Below are positions 53,175-60,672 of a stretch of 64,000 bases of DNA, one piece after another. Positions within the stretch are counted from its first letter, which is position 1. Each line of letters starts with the position of its first letter. Both the position numbers and the translations under genes were made by a program. Source of the stretch: JAOUEA01 sp963734685 (GTDB taxonomy: Bacteria; Actinomycetota; UBA4738; HRBIN12); assembly GCA_963734685.1 (NCBI GenBank), contig CAVTIC010000001.1, positions 930,001 through 994,000 on the forward strand, written 5' to 3'. The notes under the pieces were generated by a model, which had not been told where the DNA came from, did no database searches, and was given only the letters and a program-made list of their open reading frames with translations.

Positions 53175-54326
53175 GTGATGGCTGCGAGTGCGGTCTTTCA
53201 CAGCCTCGCCGTCCTGACAAGGGAGGAGCAGTCGCCCCTCTGGGTCCTGCTTGGGGCGGCTTCGCTGGCGGCTATCGCCGACTACGTGGTCAACAGTTCG
53301 CTCGTCACGGTCTTCGTGTCGATGCGCGTGGACCTCCCGATCAGGGAAGTCGTGCGAGAGCTCCGGGTTGGGGAGTTGAGCGACTTTCTCCTCTCCTACC
53401 TTGGTTTGGCGATCTTGGGTCTTGCGCTCGCGGTCGTGTACTTGAAGGTGGGACCGTGGTCCGTCCCTGCGTTCCTTGCCCCTCTGCTGCTTGCGAGACA
53501 GGTGTTCTTCCGATCGCAGGCGTTGGAGGAGGCGCACACGGAGCTTCAGGAGCGCGAGCAGGTGCTGAAGACCCTCTCGAACGCCATGGCCGAGGAGCGG
53601 GCCGACGAGCGTCTACAGATCGCGGGCTACCTGCACGACGACCTCGCCCAGGTGCTGTTCCGGCTCTCGATCCAGGTCGACGTGGCTCGCAAGCTGCTCG
53701 AGAAGGACGACATCCCGGCGGTCCGCGATCAGCTCGACAAGATCCGCGAGTCCAAGCAGGAGACGTCCGACCGCATCCGTGCGCTGATCCGAGACCTGCA
53801 CCGGTCACCGCTGGGGGCCAAGGGCCTCGCCGACGCACTCGAGTCGTTCACCGATGAGGTCGGTCGCGATTCCGGCGTTGAGTACCACCGTGACATCGAC
53901 GAGATGCCGCTACCGGCGCCGATCGCGCTCCTCATCTTCCACATCGCTCGCGAGGGGGTCATGAACTCGCTCAAGCACGCACACGCGTCCGACATGTGGA
54001 TCAGCGTGCACGAGCAGGACGAGTCGATCGTGCTCGAGCTCCGCGACAACGGGGTCGGCTTCGATACGGAGGCACCCGGTCCCGAGGGTCACTTCGGCAT
54101 GGCGATGATGCGCGAGCGCGCCCAGGTCGGTGGCGGCACGTTCGAGGTGCAGAGCGCGCCCGGCGAGGGCGCGACGATCACCGTGAGGTTCCCGAGCTCG
54201 CTGCTGCAATCGGAGACGCCGGGCGAGTCCGGCGGGGACCGCGACGCTGCCGCGGCAGATGCTTCCCCCGGTACATCGGGATCCACGCGGGGGGACGACG
54301 ATTATCCGAGAAGCGTCCCCGCATGA
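53175..54326 (+). CDS. Sensor histidine kinase copy 2 (NarL-type HisKA_3), N-terminally truncated
   Basis: 383 residues open from a GTG at 53175 without a ribosome site. About three membrane helices (5-25, 28-50, 75-120) are followed by a coiled coil (SQALEEAHTELQEREQVLKTL). The HisKA_3 H-box is ERLQIAGYLHDDLAQVLFRL with the phospho-His, and the HATPase has HIAREGVMNSLKHAHAS (N-box), LRDNGVGFD and APGEGATITVRFP. These kinases work with LuxR-type regulators; none is adjacent. The N-terminal helices lie upstream in other frames, so this may be a dying gene or be made from the internal GTG. The last ~45 residues are low complexity and overlap the convergent DUF5317 gene by 149 bases. Confidence 0.75.
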   Translation: MMAASAVFHSLAVLTREEQSPLWVLLGAASLAAIADYVVNSSLVTVFVSMRVDLPIREVVRELRVGELSDFLLSYLGLAILGLALAVVYLKVGPWSVPAFLAPLLLARQVFFRSQALEEAHTELQEREQVLKTLSNAMAEERADERLQIAGYLHDDLAQVLFRLSIQVDVARKLLEKDDIPAVRDQLDKIRESKQETSDRIRALIRDLHRSPLGAKGLADALESFTDEVGRDSGVEYHRDIDEMPLPAPIALLIFHIAREGVMNSLKHAHASDMWISVHEQDESIVLELRDNGVGFDTEAPGPEGHFGMAMMRERAQVGGGTFEVQSAPGEGATITVRFPSSLLQSETPGESGGDRDAAAADASPGTSGSTRGDDDYPRSVPA

Positions 54327-54834
54327 CGACCACGATGAAGGCTGCGACCCCAGCGTAGAGCAGTACATCGCCGACGGACAGCACGGTCGCCAGAGGCGGG
54401 GGAAGTCCGATCACATCGGCCAGGGGTTTCAGGACGTCCGACGAGGTCATGAGGTGGTGCTTCCCGTCGTCGATCGCGCTCGGGAGCACGCCCTCGTCGG
54501 CTCCCGAGGCACTGATGGCGTCGGCGCTCACCGGCATGCCGCCGTTCAGGCCGATCACCGCCAGGTTCAGCGCCAGCCCCACGAGCATCAGCGATGCCGC
54601 CGGGAGCCGTCGATTGACCCACACGAACGCGATCAACATCGCGTACGACACGAGGAGCGCGCCCACCGCCACGTCGTCGTCGAACCAGCGATGCAGCGGC
54701 ACGATCTGGAGTGCGAGGCCCCCCAACGCGGCACCCCACCAGTGCACGTGCACCCGCTCGAAGTTGCGCAGGCTACCGCGTGCGATGAGCCCGGCGACGA
54801 GGCCGGTAGCGATGACGATCAGGACGACTGCCAT
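54178..54834 (-). CDS. DUF5317-family membrane protein
   Basis: 218 residues with about five membrane helices (VVLIVIATGLVAGLIARG; HVHWWGAALGGLALQIVPL; AVGALLVSYAMLIAFVWV; ASLMLVGLALNLAVIGLNGG; VGDVLLYAGVAAFIVVVM). LNGGMPVS and DVLKPLADVIGLPPPLATVLSVGDVLLYAG are the conserved parts of this actinobacterial family of unknown function. The 40-residue C-terminal tail is Arg/Pro-rich, and its coding bases overlap the 3' end of the kinase gene on the other strand. Divergent from the MpaB-like gene. Confidence 0.82.
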   Translation of the reverse strand: MAVVLIVIATGLVAGLIARGSLRNFERVHVHWWGAALGGLALQIVPLHRWFDDDVAVGALLVSYAMLIAFVWVNRRLPAASLMLVGLALNLAVIGLNGGMPVSADAISASGADEGVLPSAIDDGKHHLMTSSDVLKPLADVIGLPPPLATVLSVGDVLLYAGVAAFIVVVMRGRFSDNRRPPAWIPMYRGKHLPRQRRGPRRTRPASPIAAASSGTSR

Positions 54835-54943
54835 GAGGAAGGAAGGCGGACGGCGGTCTGGCCGCGCAGGGATTCTCCCGCCCGATCGACCGCAAGTCCA
54901 CTTCCGCAGAGGTTCACGCCCGCTCTCGAGGTTCGTCGGTCCG

Positions 54944-54949
54944 TACCAT
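54944..54949 (+). promoter_or_regulatory. -10 element of the MpaB-like gene (leaderless)
   Basis: TACCAT 6 bases before the ATG at 54956. Confidence 0.45.
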
Positions 54950-54955
54950 CGCTCT

Positions 54956-55819
54956 ATGGCGTTCGAGCGCGACAGCGGCTACTTCGGACCGGACAGCGTC
55001 TCGTGGCAGGTGCACCGTGAGGTGACCGTGCTCTTCGGCGGCGCTCGCGCGCTGCTGATGCAGGCCGCGCACCCCCTGGTGGTCGCCGGCGCGAACCAGA
55101 CCGGCATGTACGAGCGCAACCCCTGGAAGCGCCTGCAGCGCACGCTGATCCTGACCTACACGCTTACGTTCGGCACGAAGGCCGAGGCGCACGCGGCCGC
55201 CGACAAGATCAACGAGGTGCACACACGGATCAACGGTATCGACCCGATCACCGGGAAGCGGTACGACGCCCTCGACCCACGGTTGCTGCTCTACGTCCAC
55301 GCATGCCTGGTCGACTCCGCGATCCTGTTCGAGCAGCTCACCGTCGGGAGGCTGGACGATGCCGGGCGGCAGCGCTTCCATGAGGAGCAGATGCTCGCGG
55401 CCGAGCTGTGCCTCGTGCCCCGGGAAGAGATCCCTCCCACGTGGCAGGGCCTCCGCGACTGGCTCGGCGACTTCGCTGGCCACGGCGAGCTGCAGGTGAC
55501 CGAGGGCGCCCGCCGGGTGCTCGACCTGTTCCTCGATCCTCCCGAGGAAGCCCAGTGGCGCCCGGTGCTCCGGGGCGTCTCACGCCTCGCATACGGCACG
55601 CTCCCCGACGCGATCCGCGAGATGTACGGACTGCCCTTCGGCCGAGCGAGGGCGTCGGCGACGCGGGCGTCGTTCCCGCTGATCAGGACCGTGCGGCCAC
55701 TGCTGCCGCAGAAGTACCGGTTCATCGCGCCGTACACCGAGTTCCTGATGCGGCAGCAAGGGATCGACCCTGGCGTCGATCTCGCGGAAGCACGGAAGCG
55801 GGCGGGCATCAGGCTCTAG
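54956..55819 (+). CDS. Oxygenase MpaB-family protein (DUF2236)
   Basis: 287 residues. Conserved stretch WQVHREVTVLFGGARALLMQAAHPLVVAGANQT at the N-terminus contains the His of the presumed heme pocket; RLQRTLILTYTLTFG and YVHACLVDSAILFEQL follow. The family includes the fungal MpaB enzyme that cleaves an isoprenoid chain, the latex-clearing protein Lcp and many actinobacterial proteins of unknown substrate. Leaderless start. It begins a plus-strand run with HAD-IIA, methyltransferase and membrane-protein genes. Confidence 0.88.
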   Translation: MAFERDSGYFGPDSVSWQVHREVTVLFGGARALLMQAAHPLVVAGANQTGMYERNPWKRLQRTLILTYTLTFGTKAEAHAAADKINEVHTRINGIDPITGKRYDALDPRLLLYVHACLVDSAILFEQLTVGRLDDAGRQRFHEEQMLAAELCLVPREEIPPTWQGLRDWLGDFAGHGELQVTEGARRVLDLFLDPPEEAQWRPVLRGVSRLAYGTLPDAIREMYGLPFGRARASATRASFPLIRTVRPLLPQKYRFIAPYTEFLMRQQGIDPGVDLAEARKRAGIRL

Positions 55820-55876
55820 CAGTCGGCGAGGACCGAGACGAGACCGTGCCGGCCATCGTCGTGGCAGACTGCGCCC

Positions 55877-56665
55877 ATGGCACCACGACTCGACGTCGAC
55901 GCCTTGTTGCTCGATATCGACGGCGTGCTGGTGACGTCGTGGCAGGCGCTGCCCGGCTCGGTCGAGGCGGTCGCGTCACTGCGGCGCCACGACGTGTCGT
56001 TCCGGCTCATCACGAACACGACCACGCACACACGGGCCGGACTCGCCGACACGTTGCGTGATGCCGGCTTCGACTTCGGGATCGACGAGATCGTGACCGC
56101 CGTGAGCGCGACGGCGTCCTACCTGCAGGCGAACCACGCCGACGCCAAGGTGTTCGTGCTGAGCGACGGCGATCCCCGACCCGATCTCACCGGGGTCCGG
56201 CTCGTCGACGCCGAGGATGCCGAGGTCGTGGTGCTCGGCGGAGGATGCGACGACTTCGGCTACGACATGATGAACCGGGTGTTCCGTCGGCTGAACGACG
56301 GCGCGGCGTTCGTGGCGATGCACCGGAACCTCTACTGGCGGACCAGCGAGGGTCTGCAACTCGATGGGGGCGCGTTCGTCGCGGCACTCGAAGCCGCGTC
56401 CGGGGTGACCCCGGTCGTCTGCGGGAAACCCTCGCCCGCCTACTTCGCTGCGGCTCTCCAAGGGCTCGGTGGTGTCGCGCCCGGCCGGGCGGCGATGGTC
56501 GGGGACGATGTGGTGAACGACGTCGGCGGGGCGCAGGCGGCGGGGCTCGCCGGCGTGCTCGTCCGCACGGGGAAGTTCCAGCCGTCCGACCTCGAACGTG
56601 GTGCACCCGATGCCGTGGTCGATTCGCTTGCCGACGTACCCGCGTTGATCGGGCTCGAGCGGTGA
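55877..56665 (+). CDS. HAD-IIA family hydrolase
   Basis: 262 residues. Motif I LLLDIDGVLVTSWQALPG, motif II RLITNTTTHTRAGL, a C2-type cap (about 75-170), the Lys motif VVCGKPSPAYF and motif IV AAMVGDDVVNDVGGAQAAGLAGVLVRTGKF. This is the NagD/LHPP/phosphoglycolate-phosphatase subclass. Closest in layout to LHPP-like proteins; substrate unknown. CAGACT stands 6 bases before the ATG, a poor -10. Its stop overlaps the next gene's GTG by four bases. Confidence 0.9.
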   Translation: MAPRLDVDALLLDIDGVLVTSWQALPGSVEAVASLRRHDVSFRLITNTTTHTRAGLADTLRDAGFDFGIDEIVTAVSATASYLQANHADAKVFVLSDGDPRPDLTGVRLVDAEDAEVVVLGGGCDDFGYDMMNRVFRRLNDGAAFVAMHRNLYWRTSEGLQLDGGAFVAALEAASGVTPVVCGKPSPAYFAAALQGLGGVAPGRAAMVGDDVVNDVGGAQAAGLAGVLVRTGKFQPSDLERGAPDAVVDSLADVPALIGLER

Positions 56666-57405
56666 ACGTCGAGCGGACCGGGCTCTCGGACCGAGCCGCC
56701 GCTCCCGGGCTGTTCACGGGCATCGCGCCGCAGTACTCGTGGGCGGGGGCCGTGATGTCGTTCGGCCAGGACCCCCGGTGGCGCCGGTTCATGGTCTCGA
56801 AGCTCGGCGCGGTGCCCGGCTCGCTCGTGCTCGACGTGGCAGCCGGCACCGGTCTCGTCTCGCGAGATCTGGCCGCCCGACGACACGTGCGGGTCGTCTC
56901 CCTCGATCCGAGCGAACCGATGCTGCGAGCGGGCCTTCCCGCCAACGACCAGGCGGGGCTCGCCCCCTTGATCCGACCCGTGCTCGGGCGCGCCGAGGCC
57001 CTTCCGTTCGCGGACGGGACCTTCGACGCCCTGACCTTCACCTACCTGGTGCGCTACGTCGACGACCCCTCTGCGACCCTCCACGAGGTCGCGCGCGTCG
57101 TGCGACCCGGCGGCGCGATCGCGTCGCTCGAGTTCCACGTGCCGCAGCAACCGATGCTGCGTGCGGGATGGTACGCGTACACACGCGGCCTGTTGCCGGT
57201 ACTCGGCTCCTTCATCTCGCCGCAGTGGCGTCGCACGGCCCGCTTCCTCGGGCCCAGCATCACCCGGCTCGAGCAACGGGCGCCGCTGCCCGAGCAGGTG
57301 CGGTGGTGGCAGGAAGCCGGCATCCGCCACGTGCGTTCACGGGAGCTGACGCTCGGCACAGCCCTGGTGATCTGGGGCGTGAAGGAAGGACGTCGTGGGC
57401 GCTGA
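56662..57405 (+). CDS. Class I SAM-dependent methyltransferase (UbiE/MenG-like)
   Basis: 247 residues. GIAPQYSWAGAVMSFGQDPRWRRFMV is the UbiE-type lead-in (xxYDxxNxxxSxGxxxxWR-like), SLVLDVAAGTGLVSRDLA is the SAM motif I, SLDPSEPML motif post-I, and FDALTFTYLVRYVDDPSATLHEVARVVRPGGAIASLEF matches UbiE. MenG methylates demethylmenaquinone; here the assignment is likely but not certain because the fit at the N-terminus is loose. The GTG overlaps the HAD-IIA stop. The following gene overlaps its 3' end by 11 bases. Confidence 0.85.
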   Translation: MNVERTGLSDRAAAPGLFTGIAPQYSWAGAVMSFGQDPRWRRFMVSKLGAVPGSLVLDVAAGTGLVSRDLAARRHVRVVSLDPSEPMLRAGLPANDQAGLAPLIRPVLGRAEALPFADGTFDALTFTYLVRYVDDPSATLHEVARVVRPGGAIASLEFHVPQQPMLRAGWYAYTRGLLPVLGSFISPQWRRTARFLGPSITRLEQRAPLPEQVRWWQEAGIRHVRSRELTLGTALVIWGVKEGRRGR

Positions 57406-58148
57406 GCCTCCGAACGGTGCCGACGCCGAACGTCCTGCGTTCTATGCGCTCGAGCCCGGCGGCTGGCGCGACTGGTGGACGTTGCTGCACCCCCCGTACA
57501 CGCGTCTGGCACCTGTCGTACGTGGTGATCGGCGCCTCCCTCGCCTCCGACGTGAACGTGCGATGGCTCGGCGAGACCCTGCTGGCGTTCTTCCTTGCGA
57601 TGGGGCTCGCCGCTCACGCGCTCGACGAACTGCACGGGCGTCCGCTGGGCACGCACATCCCGAACGGAGCGCTCGTGGTGCTCGCGGTGATCGGGCTCGG
57701 CGGCGCGGTCGCGCTCGGCGTCGACGGCATGGTGGAGGTGTCGCCCTGGCTCGGCGTGTTCATCGTGGTCGGAGCGTTCCTCGTGGTCGCCTACAACCTG
57801 GAGCTGTTCCGCGGAGCGTTCCACTCCGACCTCTGGTTCGCGCTGGCATGGGGGGCGTTCCCGGTGCTCACGGCGTACTTCGCGCAGACGGCGGAGCTGA
57901 GCGTGGCTGCGATCCTCGCGGCGGCCGCCTGCACGGTGCTGAGCGCGGCCCAGCGTGTGTTGTCGACACCGGTCCGCCGCCTCCGGCGGCACGCCGTGAG
58001 CGTTCGCGGCAGCCTTTCCCTCGACGACGGCACCGAGGAGCCGATCGATGCGTCCGCCCTGCGCGCGGCGCCGGAGCGTGCGCTCCGCCTGCTCTCGCTC
58101 GTCGTTCCGCTGCTGGCCGCAGCGATGCTGATGCGACATCTAGTCTGA
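57395..58148 (+). CDS. Integral membrane protein, interrupted by a one-base frameshift
   Basis: The gene starts at a GTG (57395) with AAGGAAGGA 6 bases upstream; the first 37 codons end LLHPPYTR. An extra base near 57506 must be skipped to reach WHLSYVVIGASLASD and about seven further membrane helices up to the stop at 58148, 250 residues in total. The conserved-looking loop HALDELHGRPLGTHIPNG after the second helix recalls the polar motif of UbiA-type prenyltransferases, but lacks the Asp-rich sequence; this is only a hint. Its position beside a MenG-like methyltransferase would fit quinone work. The frameshift could be an assembly error. Confidence 0.65.
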
Positions 58149-58154
58149 GGAAGA

Positions 58155-60101
58155 CTAGCCGCTCGACACGATCTGCAGGACCTCGTCGGCGTAGCGGTCG
58201 AGCTTCGCCGGTCCGATGCCCGGCACCGCGGCGAGATCTGCCCAGTCGCGTGGCTTCCGCTCGGCGATCTCGGCGAGCGTCTTGTCGTGGAAGATCACGT
58301 ACGCGGGCACGCCGTCGGACGACGCTCGCTTCCGTCGCCAATCCTTCAATCGATCGAAGAGCGGGGCGCCGCCGGCTCCGACGGTCACCGGGACCCGTGC
58401 CGGCCGCGACGCGGGGGTGGGTTCCAGGGCCTCGGTTCCCACCACGCCGATCTCCCGCAGGAACGGGCTCGGCGCCGTGCGCGTCCCTCGGGGCCACGAG
58501 AGGAACAGGTGCTCGCGCGCCCGTGTGATGCCCACGTACAGGAGTCGTCGTTCCTCGTCCGGGTCTGCTTCGCTGCGCCGGGCACGGTAGGGAAGCTCGC
58601 CGTCGAGCAGCCGCGGGAGGAACACCGCGTCGAACTCGAGCCCTTTCGCGCGGTGGAAGGTCATCAGCTGCATGCCGCGCCCTTCCCGCTCGGCGGCGAA
58701 CCGGTGATCGAGCTCGGCGAGGAACCCGGCGATGCTCGCGTCGTCGCCCGCCCCGTCGGCGTACTCAGCCGAGAGCGCGCGCAGCCGCCCGAGGTCTGCT
58801 TGGCGGGTGGCCTCGTCCTCTCCGGCGTCGTCGCCGACCCCGTCGGGGGCATAGCCGATCGCGTCGGTCGCCGCGACGACCGCCTCGGCGACGTCGGCCA
58901 CATCGTCGCTCCGGCGGAGCCGTGCGATCACGCCACGCGGCCCCGGGCGGCGCAGGAACGACCCGTCGCGCACCTGGTACGGGACGCCGGCGGCGGCGAG
59001 CGCCTCCTCGTAGGCCTCGGAGCGGGCGTTGATGCGGTAGAGCACCGCGATCTGCTCCCAGGCCACGCCGGTCTCGTGCAGGCGCCGAGCCTCGCCGAGG
59101 ACGAACGCGACCTCGGCGTCGGCGTCGGCGAGCGCCCGGGCCGTGGGGTTGGGTCCATCGCCTCGCGTTGCGCGCAAGGACTTGTCGAATCCGCCGAGCG
59201 AGCGGGCGAGCGCGTTCGCCACCGTCAGGACCTGCGGCGAGGAACGGTAGTTCTCCTCGAGCCGCACGACGATGGCGTTCGGGTATCGCTCGGGGAACGT
59301 CAGCAGGTACCCGGGCGAGGCGCCCGTGAACGTGTAGATCGTCTGGTAGTCGTCGCCGACGACGCAGAGCTCGTCGCGCTCCCCGAGCCACCGGTCGAGC
59401 AGCGTCTGCTGCAGCGGGTTCACGTCCTGGTACTCGTCGACCGTGAACGCCTGGAACCGCTCGTGCACGAGACGTGCGGCCTCAGGCTCGTCGGAGAGCA
59501 GTCGGACGAGCATCGACAGCATGTCCTCGAAGTCCATGCGCCGGTCGGCTTTCGCGCGCTCGTACGCCTGGAACGTCCGCTGCATCAGGTCTGCCGGCAG
59601 CGGCGGGGTGCGGCCCTCCGCTTCGATCGCCTCGAGGTAGCCAGCGGGGTTCACCAGTCGGTTCTTCGCCCATTCGATCTCGCCGGCGAGCTCCCGGCGT
59701 GGCAGGAACCGGTACGCCCCGGGCAGACCGTTCGCGATCGGGTTCAGGATCTGCGCCTTCGCGTTCAGCACCTCCGGGAGATCCCGACCCGTGAAGCGCG
59801 GCCAGAGCGTGCCGAGCTGTCGCAGGGCCGAAGCGTGGAAGGTGCGCGCCTCGACGCCGTCGACACCGAGACGCGCCAGCCGCTGCTTCAGCTCGCCCGC
59901 CGCCTTCTGGGTGAAGGTCACGGCGAGGATCGATCGGGCGTCGAAGACGCCGACGAGCACCTGGTGTGCGATGCGGTGGGTGATCGTCGTGGTCTTGCCC
60001 GTGCCGGCGCCTGCCAGGATGGCGACCGGTCCGCGCAGGGCTTGGGCAGCCCGCCGCTGGGCGTCGTTCAGGCCGGCGAGGGGGTCGCGGACTGCAGACA
60101 T
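58155..60101 (-). CDS. uvrD2: ATP-dependent DNA helicase UvrD2-like with HRDC domain
   Basis: 648 residues. SF1A helicase motifs: LAGAGTGKTTTITHRIAHQ (Walker A), FTVDEYQDVNPLQQ (Walker B), GDDYQTIYTFTGA, EENYRSSPQVL, MTFHRAKGLEFDAVFLPRL and YVGITRAREHLFLSW. A C-terminal HRDC domain (about 565-648) ends AERKPRDWADLAAVPGIGPAKLDRYADEVL. This is the layout of mycobacterial UvrD2, but the tetracysteine linker known there between helicase and HRDC is absent here. TAGCGT lies 7 bases before the ATG. Convergent with the membrane-protein gene (6-base gap). Confidence 0.93.
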   Translation of the reverse strand: MSAVRDPLAGLNDAQRRAAQALRGPVAILAGAGTGKTTTITHRIAHQVLVGVFDARSILAVTFTQKAAGELKQRLARLGVDGVEARTFHASALRQLGTLWPRFTGRDLPEVLNAKAQILNPIANGLPGAYRFLPRRELAGEIEWAKNRLVNPAGYLEAIEAEGRTPPLPADLMQRTFQAYERAKADRRMDFEDMLSMLVRLLSDEPEAARLVHERFQAFTVDEYQDVNPLQQTLLDRWLGERDELCVVGDDYQTIYTFTGASPGYLLTFPERYPNAIVVRLEENYRSSPQVLTVANALARSLGGFDKSLRATRGDGPNPTARALADADAEVAFVLGEARRLHETGVAWEQIAVLYRINARSEAYEEALAAAGVPYQVRDGSFLRRPGPRGVIARLRRSDDVADVAEAVVAATDAIGYAPDGVGDDAGEDEATRQADLGRLRALSAEYADGAGDDASIAGFLAELDHRFAAEREGRGMQLMTFHRAKGLEFDAVFLPRLLDGELPYRARRSEADPDEERRLLYVGITRAREHLFLSWPRGTRTAPSPFLREIGVVGTEALEPTPASRPARVPVTVGAGGAPLFDRLKDWRRKRASSDGVPAYVIFHDKTLAEIAERKPRDWADLAAVPGIGPAKLDRYADEVLQIVSSG

Positions 60102-60108
60102 GCGCGCG

Positions 60109-60114
60109 ACGCTA
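60109..60114 (-). promoter_or_regulatory. -10 element of uvrD2 (leaderless)
   Basis: TAGCGT on the minus strand, 7 bases before the ATG at 60101. Confidence 0.45.
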
Positions 60115-60204
60115 CCAGCGGGATCGGACGTCCTGAGGGACCAATAGGCCGACCCGTGCCGGAAACCGTTTCAGCCTCGCGGCCCTGCGGCCGATACGGA
60201 CCCT

Positions 60205-60615
60205 ATGGCTTTGGTGGAAGACCGGTCGCCCGCGGACGTCTCGGGCCGTGTGCCGCTGCACTATGCGGCCCTCTTCGGTGACCTGCAACGGGCCGAGGGC
60301 TTGGTGGGTGGCGGAGCGGACATCGGCACGGGCGATCACGACGGACAGACACCGCTGCACTACGCGGCCCAAGGGTGCTCCGTCGCGGTGGCCGAGCTGT
60401 TGCTGAAGAACGGCGCCGAGGTCGACGCAGAGGACGTGGACGGGAACACCCCGCTGTGGTGCGCCACGCTCCGCACGCGCGGCGACGGACCGATCATGCA
60501 GTTGCTGCTCGGCCATGGTGCCGACCCGTACCACGAGAACAACGACGGACGCACGCCGGTGTCGTTGGCGCGGGCGCTCGGAGGTGTCGACTTCACGCTC
60601 CGCAGCGCGATCTAG
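60205..60615 (+). CDS. Ankyrin-repeat protein
   Basis: 136 residues made of about three ankyrin repeats: GRVPLHYAALFGDLQRAEGLVGGGADI, GQTPLHYAAQGCSVAVAELLLKNGAEV, GNTPLWCATLRTRGDGPIMQLLLGHGADP, and a capping GRTPVSLARALGG. No signal peptide, so a cytoplasmic protein-binding module. It resembles small ankyrin proteins found beside catalase or metabolic genes in actinobacteria, but no partner is adjacent. Single-gene unit, 57 bases before the MoxR-like gene. Confidence 0.88.
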   Translation: MALVEDRSPADVSGRVPLHYAALFGDLQRAEGLVGGGADIGTGDHDGQTPLHYAAQGCSVAVAELLLKNGAEVDAEDVDGNTPLWCATLRTRGDGPIMQLLLGHGADPYHENNDGRTPVSLARALGGVDFTLRSAI

Positions 60616-60660
60616 CCCCGTTCGGACCGGCCGGGCCGGGGCCATATCCCGGGGCAGGGC

Positions 60661-60666
60661 TACCCT
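60661..60666 (+). promoter_or_regulatory. -10 element of the MoxR-like gene (leaderless)
   Basis: TACCCT followed by GGTTGC and the ATG at 60673. The VWA-partner gene at 63094 has the almost identical TACCCT-GGTCGC-ATG. Confidence 0.5.
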
Positions 60667-60672
60667 GGTTGC

